The notes under the pieces were generated by a model, which was not told the origin of the DNA, did not search any database, and worked only from the letters and a program-made list of their open reading frames with translations. This document shows, piece by piece, positions 38,201 to 48,500 of a DNA stretch of 64,000 bases. The DNA lies in assembly GCF_921293095.1 (NCBI RefSeq), contig NC_060246.1, positions 84,565,030 to 84,629,029 on the forward strand, given 5' to 3'. Source of the stretch: Ischnura elegans. Its lineage: Eukaryota > Arthropoda > Insecta > Odonata > Coenagrionidae. Made by a program: the position numbers and the translations under genes. The first letter of the stretch is position 1. Each line of letters opens with the position of its first letter.

Positions 38201-38678
38201 CTCTACAGTTCTGTAACCGAAACGACTCGACTTGACATTCGAGATGCTACTTGAAACAATCGATTTGAGTTCCAACTACTCGACTTGAATTTTTGAGCAA
38301 TCGCACATCCTTACTTTAGAAGGAATAATATGTATTGCTTGCTTCCATATTTGTTTGAGTATGGTTTAATTTATTTACTTCAAATAATGCATCTATTAGA
38401 GGTACTCTGTGAATTTGTCTAATCATAAATTTTTATAATACTCCTGAGAAAATCATGAAATGACTAAGTTTTACAATGCATGTGAGATGTTTGTTTTTGT
38501 GTAGGAAACTAAAATGGAATCCATATTATAAGATGTCACATTCTGGGAAGTTATACAGTATTCCCTGTAGGAAGTAAGTATTCATGATTTATCAGAATTA
38601 AAAATGTGTGAATTTTTTTTTCAGATATTGGACGACTATGTGGAGATGAAATTGTTCCCGAAGTCATTGGTATTATGA
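29186..38678 (+). CDS. Extended short-chain dehydrogenase/NAD-dependent epimerase, complete, 7 exons
   Basis: Exons 29186-29237, 29470-29643, 29718-29923, 29996-30149, 30280-30560, 33523-33741 and 38625-38678 join to 1140 bases, 379 residues plus stop, all phases matching. The Rossmann loop GGCGFIG is at 17-23, followed by VVDK about 27 residues on, the NAD-epimerase feature DFIINCAGETKYG, then EISSGHVY (133-140) and VVVRPAIVYGKG. These place it in the extended SDR/NAD epimerase family; insect relatives are often labelled dTDP-glucose 4,6-dehydratase-like. No signal peptide or membrane helix, so probably cytosolic. Oddity: the catalytic YxxxK is not present where expected; the sequence reads PWTFVAKYKLMVEEE (155-169), so Y162 is not four residues before a lysine. 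Substrate unknown; a divergent or non-classical reaction is possible. Confidence 0.9.
29470..29643 (+). CDS. SDR exon 2: Rossmann loop
   Basis: Acceptor tttttctctag, donor gtaagt, phases 1 and 1. CGFIGRNLVEFLVDNDLVSS and VTVVDKVPP form the NAD(P)-binding turn and second strand. Confidence 0.92.
29718..29923 (+). CDS. SDR exon 3
   Basis: Acceptor tttattttcag, donor gtaaag, phases 1 and 0. Contains DFIINCAGETKYGQTDPVYR and, at the end, VKRYVEISSGHVYQNDK, which holds the Ser of the catalytic region. Confidence 0.92.
29996..30149 (+). CDS. SDR exon 4: atypical active-site helix
   Basis: Acceptor tttatatccag, donor gtaatt, phases 0 and 1. PWTFVAKYKLMVEEEL lies where YxxxK normally sits. LNYVVVRPAIVYGKGDKNG is the standard post-catalytic strand and loop. 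Confidence 0.92.
30280..30560 (+). CDS. SDR exon 5
   Basis: Acceptor ttttttgttccag, donor gtaagt, phases 1 and 0. MNTVHVRDVCRAVWLLCQRH and GQVYNVVDMGDTTQG match the C-terminal substrate-side region of NAD epimerases. Confidence 0.92.
31441..31910. repeat. Large imperfect inverted repeat flanking a SINE
   Basis: The left arm (about 31449-31535, with gactcaccaaagtttctgcc and gcttgcaacaaagca) returns as the complement of the right arm (about 31800-31905, tgctttgttgcaagc, then ggcagaaaccttggtgagtc). Arms of about 90-100 bases are roughly 85% alike by eye, about 270 bases apart, and enclose the minus-strand SINE. Confidence 0.7.
31630..31766 (-). repeat. tRNA-derived SINE copy, minus strand
   Basis: Minus-strand head GGTAGCTTAACTGGTTAAGG (A box) with AGATTCAAACCC (B-box-like), then a body with GTAGAATTTTGTACATTTGT also found in the copy at 31938. 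Sits in the large SDR intron. Confidence 0.7.
31938..32080 (+). repeat. tRNA-derived SINE copy, plus strand
   Basis: Head ggcaacttaactggctaaag, then gagggatccaggtgggaatg and a body gtggaattttgcacttcctt alike to the 31630-31766 copy. The two lie head to head. Confidence 0.65.
32936..33136 (-). CDS. Possible antisense exon nested in the SDR intron
   Basis: An open frame of 67 codons on the minus strand has good splice borders: acceptor tttatttacttcattag before 33136 and donor gtaaga after 32936. It encodes a hydrophilic, Lys/Asn/Gln-rich peptide (LTWSNLNLQLAQQKN at one end, TPLDENTQARKKVMLKR at the other). I do not recognise the family and see no partner exons nearby. It could be one exon of a nested gene, a retrocopy or a transposon relic. 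Confidence 0.3.
33523..33741 (+). CDS. SDR exon 6
   Basis: Acceptor gttcaaattag, donor gtgagt, phases 0 and 0; 73 codons including ATVVDEINDKHVAPWAEACA and LRLDGTKLVSTLNF. Preceded by an intron of about 3 kb carrying SINEs. Confidence 0.9.
35483..35809 (+). pseudogene. Possible MADF/Myb-SANT-like domain remnant
   Basis: An open frame of 108 codons contains LIENYYKHEQLYDNKSAHYH and, shortly after, FLRIWYQIEI. The spacing (hydrophobic helix, LYD.KS..Y, then a Trp) recalls MADF DNA-binding domains common in insect regulators and transposons. No flanking exon or promoter is evident; it abuts the MITE that starts at 35833. Confidence 0.4.
35833..36475. mobile_element. TA-flanked MITE, copy 1 (SDR intron)
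   Basis: TA duplications flank ends that pair: CAGTTCAGGACCTCAAATCC at the left and CAGTCGAGGACCTCAAATCC as the complement of the right. Subterminal text includes ccagaatccagaaatccaga. CAG ends and a TA target fit pogo/Tc1-mariner types. No transposase frame inside. Confidence 0.8.
36698..37130 (+). mobile_element. PIF/Harbinger fragment with Myb/SANT-like protein remnant
   Basis: The left part (gggccgtattagtagtctct) looks like a Harbinger terminal repeat preceded by TTA. A block cctaagagtccccttg occurs twice, at about 36720 and 36797. Just downstream, an open frame at 36915-37130 encodes FSAAEKTILCDLVQKYKYTL and KKKAWLAVCIEYY, the pattern of the Myb/SANT-like accessory protein of PIF/Harbinger elements. 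The transposase and right end were not found. Confidence 0.6.
36915..37130 (+). pseudogene. Myb/SANT-like DNA-binding domain remnant
   Basis: 71 codons: an acidic/hydrophobic first helix (EKTILCDLVQKYKYTLANKK), TDS...K.K..AW, then a Lys-rich end. Full Harbinger Myb-like proteins run to roughly 200-300 residues, so this is truncated. Confidence 0.55.
38625..38678 (+). CDS. SDR exon 7: last 17 residues and stop
   Basis: Acceptor tttttttttcag; ILDDYVEMKLFPKSLVL then tga at 38676-38678. Preceded by an intron of about 4.9 kb holding several transposon remnants. Confidence 0.88.
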   Translation: MLDDYVEMKLFPKSLVL

Positions 38679-39730
38679 TTGCTCACTGTAGCATTGCTCC
38701 AGCATCACAAGAAATTTGAGGTTAAAATACCAAATTACCATTTGTTATATTTTGAAGTGCACATAATAGTCACCTGGGCTTGAAGCACCCAAGTTTTAGG
38801 CTATTTCATATTATACATATGTACTCTAAAAATGACCATGCTGAAATGTGATTTGAATACTTCATGGCTTAATTTATTGTGATAGATACATCTTATTGTT
38901 AATGCAGTTTTCCTGAGAGAAATGTGTAGATGTTTTGGTAAATTGCTAGTGATAAATGATTTAATCTAATGTACTTAAAATGGGTATGTCTTGGAGTACC
39001 TTCACTATGAGTGACAAAACATTCCATCATTAAGACTGCTTTACCCTTTTAGTCATTTCCATGAGTATGTTTGAGATATATGCCATATTTTGTAAGTGAA
39101 TGGGGTAATAAGTGCCTCTGCTCTTTTCTTTATAAGTCATGTTCACTGCCTATTGTTACCATTTTTGGAAAATAGATCATGTTTCATAATCAGAGGTTTC
39201 TTATATGCAAAGAACTGTGCCTAATAGTTCTATAGTCATAAAAAAGTGATTTTGTATAAATTAATTATGCACTAAGAATTTTGGGAATGAAAGTTTGGCT
39301 GTGATTTGATTACTGACTGATGCATAATATTCTTAATTTTTGCAGTATAATAAATGGAGCATTTTATTGTGCTTCCATCAGGTTTTTCCGTAGTATTATC
39401 TACATGCATTGAAAAATCATCCTTCTAAGTACAATGAGCATTAGACTGCAATCAAAGGCATTTTATGCTCTTTGCATTTCAGTTTTCATTTCCATTTCAT
39501 TTGTGGAGAAGGATGTGCATTCCAGGAATCATATTGCAGTATAAGAAAATACTGAAGTAATTGTGCCTTTATTCAACGATGCTATTTAAATAAATATTGT
39601 AAATTGCCAGAAATACCTCTGACTTGACAAATTTCTTTGTAAATTTTTGTGATGTCGTTTTGTTTCTGTTGGACGCGTGGTCAATATTTTGAATTTTAGT
39701 TATAATAAAGAACATTCCTATGTACACCTA
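38679..39730 (+). terminator. SDR 3' UTR with candidate poly(A) signals
   Basis: AATAAA occurs at 39349-39354, 39589-39594 and 39704-39709. Any could be used; the last lies just before the pogo-like MITE. The exact end is unresolved. Confidence 0.5.
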
Positions 39731-39769
39731 TTGTCATTGATGTGATATCTTTCCTTTGATATGTATTTA

Positions 39770-40351
39770 CAGTGCAACCTCGATATAACGACACCCCACG
39801 GTGCACTAATAAACACTCGCTATAGCGAATTGTCGCTTTACCGGAGGTGGAGCAAACAATAGCCAATATACCTGTTGCGAACAGATTTACAGGAACAGGA
39901 GTGGTGCGGCGACAGATAAACATCTATCCGATAAACGTAAGCATAAATCCAGACGAAAGGCGATGTTTTTTTTGCATCACTAAATTTCCTTATTCAAATA
40001 ACGACTAACTATTCAAACAATTTATAAGCGCCGCACTGAATAAAAATCATGCAAAGCATTGTTTCGTCAATCATTATAGTTATCGAACGACAGTTTACCA
40101 CATAAATTTGAGACTGAGAACTCCATTAACTTCATTTCTAACAGATCGCTAGCAGTTACAGAGGTTAAGGAGTCTTGATGAAAGTCTTCCGGCGGTAAAA
40201 CCCTCGCTATGGCGAGAGCCAACGCCGAAAGGGTCTCGTAAAAACGAATTTTTTAACACTTATTATAAGGTCAATTGTCGGTGCATCGGCAATCTCTCGT
40301 AATAGCGGGGGTGTCGCTATAGCCCGTACTCGCTTTAACGAGGTTCCATTG
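39770..40351. mobile_element. pogo/Tigger-like MITE 3' of the SDR gene
   Basis: TA at 39768-39769 and 40352-40353 encloses ends that pair: CAGTGCAACCTCGATATAAC at the left, CAATGGAACCTCGTTAAAGC as the complement of the right. Internal CpG-rich text has ctcgctatagcgaattgtcg and gggtgtcgctatagcccgta. No open transposase frame. 582 bp. Confidence 0.8.
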
Positions 40352-41107
40352 TATTAAGTTCCCAAACTTAACCTCCTTCGCCTGGAAGGAAGTAATGAAT
40401 GGTCAATCGTAATAATTCTTTTCTCAGCGGACCTCAGCAGTGGGAATGAAAGGACTTGCTCTGTTGATTTGGATATTTTACTTGAGCAACATTTTACTGG
40501 AACTTTTGAAATATGAAGAAACCTTGTGCTGCATGGAAATAACTGGATTAGAAAATGTAATTGATTTTTTTCATTCCAATGAATTAGTTAGGTTTTAAAC
40601 CATTGCCTTGGAGTAATTTGAGTTATGATTTAGGAATTGAAGAATAAATAATACATAATGCATTGGTATGGAAACCCCAAGTTCTCAGATAGGAACGCAA
40701 TATGTGTTGATTAAAAATAGTTTAGGATAATAATGTGGAATGGGGAAACTTAGATTGGGAGACGATTGGAAACCTTTAGGACAGGAAATAGGAAGATGAG
40801 TATTAGAAACAAATGGACATTGTTGATTGGTGCCTTTGGAATGTTTGTGTCATAGATATATTTTGTCATCCTTTGCGTGAGTAGGACTTCTACTGGTATG
40901 GGTGGCTCTTTCGGGTTGTATATCTACCAATTTTTATTCGGTGGTTGTTTGAGTTGGAGGCTTTTATTGCTTGCATTTGCTTGAATGTCCTTAACTTGAT
41001 ATCATCTATAATTAAGTCTGGAGGCAAAACTGCTTTCAGTGGGAAGCTGTTCAATACGAAAACTTAGAGCAAACAGAATAGGGAGTGAATTTTTCTTGGG
41101 TCTTTCT

Positions 41108-41141
41108 CAGGGTGAGTAAATCCACCGATTTACTCACCCTG
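41108..41141. repeat. Perfect hairpin, 15-bp arms and 4-base loop
   Basis: cagggtgagtaaatc (41108-41122) and gatttactcaccctg (41127-41141) pair completely around cacc. It lies between the convergent 3' ends of the SDR and adhesion GPCR genes. Confidence 0.85.
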
Positions 41142-41899
41142 TTTATGCCTTGATTTCCAATTTGGTAGTCAAAACATCGAAGGAGATGGAGTTACTCACC
41201 CAGTGAGAGACTCGAATACAGTTAATGCGGTAAATCTCTTGGGTTTGCTGGAGAGCGCGTGCTCCCCAGACCTAGGTCATCTTCACTCCCCCCAAATATG
41301 ATGTTGAATCTGCCCCTGTCTTGGTGAGATACGGAGGATACAAGGTGTGGATGGAGTGAATGCTGAGTGGGGAGGGGATGTTGAAAACTGTTGAAGGGAA
41401 GAATGTTGGGTAAATGAGGGTGAGGATGGAAGAGAATAGGATTTTTAGATAGAATGAAAGGAAGTAGGGCATACTGCGAATTGAAGGGAGTGGAGACTGG
41501 CAGAATACTTGTTAAATGGACTCTATGGAGACCAACCTTAATCAGTAGATTTTAATCATAATGATTTGAGAAAATGAACCTTATTCGAGGTGTACCATTT
41601 TTTAATATTATATCTGTAGGATGCCTCAAAATATGCAGAATTATATATAAAATTAAAGGCTTCCCCAACTATTTGGATGCAGATGGCTAGAATGTAAGCC
41701 TATGGTACTTTTTTCATGGCCTGCCATCCTCCCATGTGCTTTATGTGGTGCCTAATAGATTGGACCTGCATTTCAATGTATATACAACCGTGAGTGGCAA
41801 TTTTCCATTTGTTTGTAACATTTTCAATCCTCTTAACTGTTCCTGTTGCTAAAAGAAAACTCTGAAAAGATTTTTTTCCATACATGATGGCTGTTGCAC

Positions 41900-42204
41900 T
41901 TGTTGATACTGAAAATTTTTGGTTTTTATTCAGTGATGAAATTAACCCAATTGAATTTTTTCACTGACTTAAGGGAATAGAGTGGTCTCTGAGTAAAGAA
42001 TCTACTAAGGCATAAAAATTTGAGAAATCGTATGAATGGCTTCAATTATTAATGGTTATACATATTTCAATTTACTCTTCTTTATTGAAAGTGTGGAGCT
42101 CTTAGATTTTATAGTTTTATGGAAGGAAGCATTTTTAGTTTCCCTAGTCAATCATATTTTATCTATCTACTTTTATTAAACATACTTGAATTAAATGGGC
42201 AATG
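41900..42204 (-). terminator. aGPCR 3' UTR with candidate poly(A) signals
   Basis: On the minus strand AATAAA occurs at 42172-42177, 42081-42086 and 41925-41930, downstream of the stop at 42205-42207. The first is very close to the stop; the second is the most plausible. Not decided by sequence alone. Confidence 0.4.
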
Positions 42205-42542
42205 CTAATTCATTTTCCTCAGTGCGGATGCACTTTCTTCTATTGATCTCAGTCTTGTTCTGTATTTCATCAGGTGTGCCTTTAGTTCTGTCAAAAATTC
42301 CAGTTCCTGACCTCCATTATGAACCAGTTTCTTGCTGCAGGATATATTCATGGAATCAACTGTAATGATCGGATTTGAGTTGTCTTTTTCATTTTCTTTT
42401 TTTCTTGTTTCATCAGGCGAGGAACTTCGTTGGCCCATGAAATTTGGTGGATCTGGTATAAAACTGCTTTTGCATGGATTCTTCTTTGGGTCAATGTCAG
42501 CTAAGTTGTGAAATCTCCTTTTAGACTCATCTTCTCGTAATT
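42205..42542 (-). CDS. aGPCR terminal exon
   Basis: Acceptor attatcctttcag, phase 1 entry. Encodes a hydrophilic tail: LREDESKRRFHNLADIDPKK near the start, EFLTELKAHLMKYRTRLRSI near the end, a likely helix, and SALRKMN before the stop at 42205-42207. An ATG 25 bases upstream of the acceptor is intronic. Confidence 0.78.
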
Positions 42543-45500
42543 CTGAAAGGATAATTTCAGTAGGCATTTGTTAAGGAACAATCTCAAAAATTTGAATAAG
42601 ATTCTGATTGTTTTACTGTCGTAAGTGGTTAAATTGTATTCTAAAAGGAATCTTGCTTCCCTTGAGTCCTCTCCCACAATCTGTTCTCTACACTTTTCAA
42701 TTGAAGTTAATAATGCAGTGAGGTGTAAAAGTTATTTGTAATCCATTAAATCTGCAAATAACTATCTTTTTGATTGGTACTTCCTTTCTATACCCCTCAA
42801 GTTAAAGTTGATCAAGAGAAATCATATGTTTTGATTTTCAGTTCAGCCGTTACGTTTTTACATGTACATAAAAAAATCTCTTTATAGCATTTTTTTATCG
42901 TTAACTGCTAATGCTTATGTCAAGAGCGCCATGAATGAACTGAAATAAATAAAGGCTTAAAATAAAGGCTTTGGGAGCCGGGGATCCATGTGAGAGAAAA
43001 GGACAGTGACCAAGTATTAGCTTCAAATCAATGAAAAGATAACTAAAATATCACTATGTAGCTAGAGAGAGGATGATAATGCTGGCGTTAAATTTGGGAA
43101 TCAGAGTTTTGTTACCTATTATGCTGACAATCCTCAAAACAAAGCTAGACTGAAATATGTAGTACAGTTGAGGACCTCAAATACGGAATCCAGAAATCCA
43201 GAATGGCTCACGGCTTACTTTGCTACATAATCATCTACATAGAGGTATCATAGGTGACCACATGTGTACACCCTTCACTATGGAAAAATACGAGTGATGA
43301 AATAAGTCATCAGCTTCACTCTCCATGATTATATGACTTCGAGGAATGGAGAATTCACCTGTCCTACTTTAAATCAAAGAGGAGTTATTAAAAATGGGAA
43401 ATATCTTTGGGAAGGCCCTCAAGACCAGAAATCCAGAAACCCTTTGGTCCCGAGCTTTCCGGATTTGAGGTCCTCAACTGTAATTAGCCTAGCTGAAGAG
43501 GACATTATACAAAAGAAATTGGTGGAGAGACATGAACACTGACTGCAGCATAAAGGTCAAAAATGGAATCATTCAAAATGTCATGCTACACAGTGCTGTA
43601 GTTGGGTTCTCACCAAAAATCACTTAAGGAGTATCCAGATGGACTCGTAGTGGACTTCGTTGAGTGGGTCAAATTTTCGAAAAGCTGTTTATTCAGCTGA
43701 TCATCCTCCTGATCTGAACCAAGACTGCACATAAATTTGTGGATTAACTTTTTTCAATGGCGGCCTAACACTTCTGAGGAAAATTAATCTTCCGGTTCGT
43801 TCTACCAACAAACTGTTTCTTTTGTCAGTGAGAATGCCATTCATAGCACCAAAAGCTCTTTTGCATTCTGATGTGGCAATTGGAATTGAATCAATTATTT
43901 GTAGTATTTGTTCAAGGTCTTTAGGTTTCATGTTCGTGTCCACATTTTCCCTGAATGTATTATCTCTTGTCTTGAAATCGAAAAACCTCACATATATTAG
44001 AGATGCTCCTATCTCCACAAGTTATGTTAGTATCTTGTGGCCAAATTTTTAGTATTTCCAAAATGAGTAATTTCCCCTTCAAACCACTCTTAAGCTGGTT
44101 TTAATCCTACACGTTGCTGTGGTCCCAAACCATGCCTGCTAGCTTCAGCACAATTAGAATAACCAAGCACATCATGGCACTGAAAACACAAGCAAGTGTT
44201 TACCACCAAATGAAACCAAGTTCACAATGTTGCCAACTGCTGAACATGTATTATACGTCCGGCCACGATAGAAATGTCAAACTCCAACTCTTATGGGCCC
44301 AATTAGTTCCAAGGTGTGCCGCAAGATAACTCTGAACTGGTAAATAATCATTTCTAAATTTTCTTTCTGAAATCCATTGGACAATTTACAGATATCAGGA
44401 CACCTAGGTGGGTTCTCTTGAGGGATAGAACGCACCGGGGCCACGGACCAAGTCCGAGATTTACATGCCTGCGCTCCCGGGGAGGGTTTTGGATGGGAAG
44501 GAACAAGGAAAGAGGTGCCGCTGCAACAGGAGCCTGAAGACGCCTCTGGGATAGGGTTGGGAGGGAGGGACAGGGTGAACACCTCACCGCTATATAGAAG
44601 CGGAAAGGGCCCACTAAATAGCGAATCCTGACATCAGCAATTAATGTGCCAACTATTTTGGTGGCTTTTCCTATTAAAGAGAAAAATCCATCGATCTAAC
44701 CGTTGGATAAAGTTTACAGTAGGGCTATTTTTTACAGATTTAAAAAGGTAGTTTAACCGGTACACTTATAACGAGTTTGGATTTTAGGGGGTACGCCGCG
44801 GCTGTACCGACCCAACTACAGCACTGGTACTACAGTAGAATGATGTTTAGTACTTTGATGAAAAAAGAAAATGAGATTAACCGACCCTAATGCTTTTCCA
44901 ATTTGTGCCCAATTAAATTCAGAAACGTGAAATCTTGTATCGGACAATATCATATGGATCACCTACCTGGTGCTTCAGGAATCATGATTGTGGAAATGCT
45001 TTCATTGGCAGAGCTTAGTGCTCGGTCACTGAAGCTTTGGCTGGCCTTAGTAGTGCTTGTAGATCCTGCACTATTCGAATTTCCAGTGGCCTGTGTCAAA
45101 GTTAACATGCATCATTATCTTATCCTTGCTGGGATTCACTAATGCTTTATTATTATGCTCCATGAGATAAGGCAAAACATTTTTACGTATGAAAATAGGA
45201 TCATTAATTATATCATTGCAATATGTAGCAACATTTATTGGCCAAATACTCCTTTTGAATTTTCTCCAAAGAGCTAATTTGTGCACTCATCTTAAGATAG
45301 TCAATCTTGAAATGTTTATTGATAGTAATCTTGAAGGAAAAAAACCCTCTCAGAGCTAGTAGGGCTATTAATAGTTAAATAGCTATTCTCGAGGTGGCTT
45401 TGAAATATTTTCCTCATGTAACAGGCTCTACATTTTTATAACTGTGCCACTGAGTTATTTCTCTAAAATCTTTCTCATTGTCCACATGCTGCTTTAATAA

Positions 45501-48500
45501 ATGTTATGGTTGAAAAGCTTACCATGTTGGTTCTAAATCGTAATCCTCTTGTAATTTCATGATTTTTAAGCATGGTTAATATTATTTTCTTAATTTGCCG
45601 ATTACGGAGAACTCTGGTGGTGAAAATCAAGACTCCCTGGAAAAAAGTACTTATTTAACAAAAAAAATTCAAGAAGTTTCACTGAGTGCTTTAGAAATTT
45701 CACTCTAATTTCATGGGCATTTAAAGAAAAAGTATCATTAAATATGGCAGTGACGGCTGAACACTGGGAATTTAAATGTGGTGGTATAGGTAAGAATTAT
45801 TTGTTATGGTAGATAATAATCAGACAAAAATTTTTTTTGGTAATCAAATTCATTGTCCATGTATACAACTAAGATTAGGTTCACAAAGAGCCACTCAGTG
45901 AGTGGTTCTTGGTGGTTGTTTCATTCCAAGGTATCACTGACAAGCAGTAAATGGGCTATTTTACATTATGCGTATTCAACTTCCAAACTTCATCAGCATG
46001 TATTTAATTTTGATGGAAAATTTTTCTTTCTAGAGTGAATAAATGGTAGTACAAACGTGTATTTGAAGAACCTCCTATCCATTTGCAAATCTTATATGGC
46101 CTCAAATTTGCCACGTAAACAGTGGTGTTGCTGCGGCTTCATGGCAACATCAATGATTTACCCTGCATGAACTCCCTAGAGGTACCACTTTCCAATTCCA
46201 TCTGCCTTTTTCATATGTCAGGACCACTATGACTTCCCATGGTACAAGTATACTTCCATTCTTTGGTCGTGACCAGGCATATAGCGAGGGGAAGACTTTG
46301 GAGGCTTCACCCTCCTCCTTTCCTTGAGGTGACTGTCCTTCATGCTTCCATTTAGGAGGCAACTAACCCAAGGGCTCATATCCCTTGACTTCCTCTCGAC
46401 TATTAAAAGTTTTGGATTGAGAACAGGGTCTCACATTCAAAATAATCTAAAGATGGGACAGTACTAACTTTCATCCGCAGTCCCCCAAAGTTAAGAATTT
46501 TTTGAAAAGTCAGCTCAATTTTAGAAACAACAAAAACCTAGAGAGACAAATCAATGATAACTACGGCCATTTAGGTTAAAACCAATCATGAGTATAAATA
46601 TCACCACTATCCAAACAAAATCATAGCTTATTTAACGAAATTTATGGTTTTCCAGGGCATGGGAATATAAATAAATTAATATACTTATAGTTTACAAATT
46701 TAGGCAACCCCCATACCATGTAAGCATCCTCGAAGAAAATATCTGGGTAGGTGCCTTGCTGTGATCATGATATGTAATATTGTCCATTTGATAAATTTGT
46801 TTTCAAACGGCATCACTGCCCAGTGGTTTTGTGTTAATGTGGGACTTCATAAGTTTTATGGTTAAATGAACATAGTTTATTGTTTTAATTGATACTTACC
46901 TGGGATCCATTGAAAACTACAAACATGTACTCAAGGTAAATGCTCGAATCGAAAGAAAGCAAGCATATGAACCATGATACTCCTAAAAGTGATGAAAGTG
47001 TAAACCATCCCCGTATCCATATCCTGAAAAAATAAGAACAATGCTCTTGAAATATGGCATGATGGTATTCAATTATATTCATTCACTGATAATAATATGT
47101 ACCCATTTTGAGTTTGTTTTCATACAAATACTAATTACTGTGGAACTTGAGGACATCACGTCAATTAAATGAGAACATATCAAGTACGTCCTTTCACGTA
47201 GTAATAAACATTTAAGCCTTCCAGTGGGATCATTTGACTGAATTAATTTTTTTTCAAATCTTCCTTTTCTTTATCTAATGTGAGGGTTCACTAAAAAGGG
47301 AAAATGTATTACCAGAGTTTTCTCCGTCTTGATTTGTCCCTTACGGCTGTTGCTGACCAAGTTTCCCTGAGAACCAGTATCAGCACTACAGTATTAGCCT
47401 GAAATTAAGTGAATCTCTTTTTTAGATACTGATATCCCAATATTTCAAATTTGACAATTCACTTTTAATTGATAATGATTCCCTTACCCCTGTCATTATT
47501 AAAGCTTGAATTATGAATACCCACTGGTAATTGGGGAGAGATAACCAGCATCTGAAAAGTAAGGAAAGGACATGTACATTAATAAATTAAGCTAATATGG
47601 AGTCCTTTAGAAAGAGCTCATTCTTCTTTACCATAAGTGGGATGGGCTCTTTTCTCCTAAAATCCTCAGACGAAGACACTCTTCACCCTGAAGACTTACA
47701 GAAATAATTTTCTCTCCAGTACGACATTGCCTACTCCCATGTCTTTTGTTGCCTTGCCAAAGGGCTCTTTCTATTTCAATATTGAGGATTCTTGCATTAT
47801 ATCATCATCCACTTAACTTTCTTTGCTTATGTCAATCTGGTCTACTTTTTTTGCCCTTTAGGTTATTCATTTATTCAACCCACCAATTCTAACCTTCTTT
47901 TTGTCCTGTTAAATGCATCTTGCAATTAAATTTTAGCATATTTTAACCTCTTTTCCTTTTTGATAATTCTTTCACTTTACCACTCTTACCCCTTGACTAT
48001 TCAATTTTAGTCTTCTTCCAAGAGTTTGTGACTCACATTTCTGGGTTTCCATATGCATTGTCACCAAGGGCAAGTCCAATAAGAGCCGTTGCCGCTACTA
48101 AAGCTGCTGGTAGACCATAGGATATAATGCGGTACAAATTTCGACGGTCCTTTCCTGTGGCATCCATGACATGCAGAATGGAGCGATAAAGATAATGGCC
48201 CTCGGAAGCCATCCACATGATTGAAGCACTCAAGGTGTAATGCAGGAGTGCCCCCATAAAGGAGCATAGTGGCTGAAATGTACAAGGGTGTTAGGAGATT
48301 ACCCAATTATCAAGATCATCATAATACTTCTGTTTAGGTACACAAAGATTGATGTGATGGGTGAGGTAAGGCTATAGCAAGTGGACGCATTCAAACTCCC
48401 CCTAAATGTTTAGAAGATATGACTTTTTGTGTATCCCCTCCCAATTTGTGCCCCAAGTTATACCTCCTCCACGTGAATCCCCCCAAAAAGTATTCTGGCT

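Noticed and set aside
37900-38318. Transposon-like end cagcacactcccgattatccg and another at about 38300 (complement taaggatgtgcgattgctca)
   Set aside because: Neither has a matching partner end, so no element could be delimited.
43116-43149. 34-base splice-like pair (acatatttcag / gtaaca) on the minus strand with the same phase change as the aGPCR tail exon
   Set aside because: The exon at 44967-45090 gives the same phases with stronger sites and a typical Ser/Thr-rich tail; the 34-base candidate encodes an out-of-place hydrophobic peptide. Kept only as a remote alternative exon.
45071-45286. Minus-strand open frame of 71 codons that looks protein-like
   Set aside because: It overlaps the tail exon's acceptor in a different frame and has no splice support or family match; probably a shadow.
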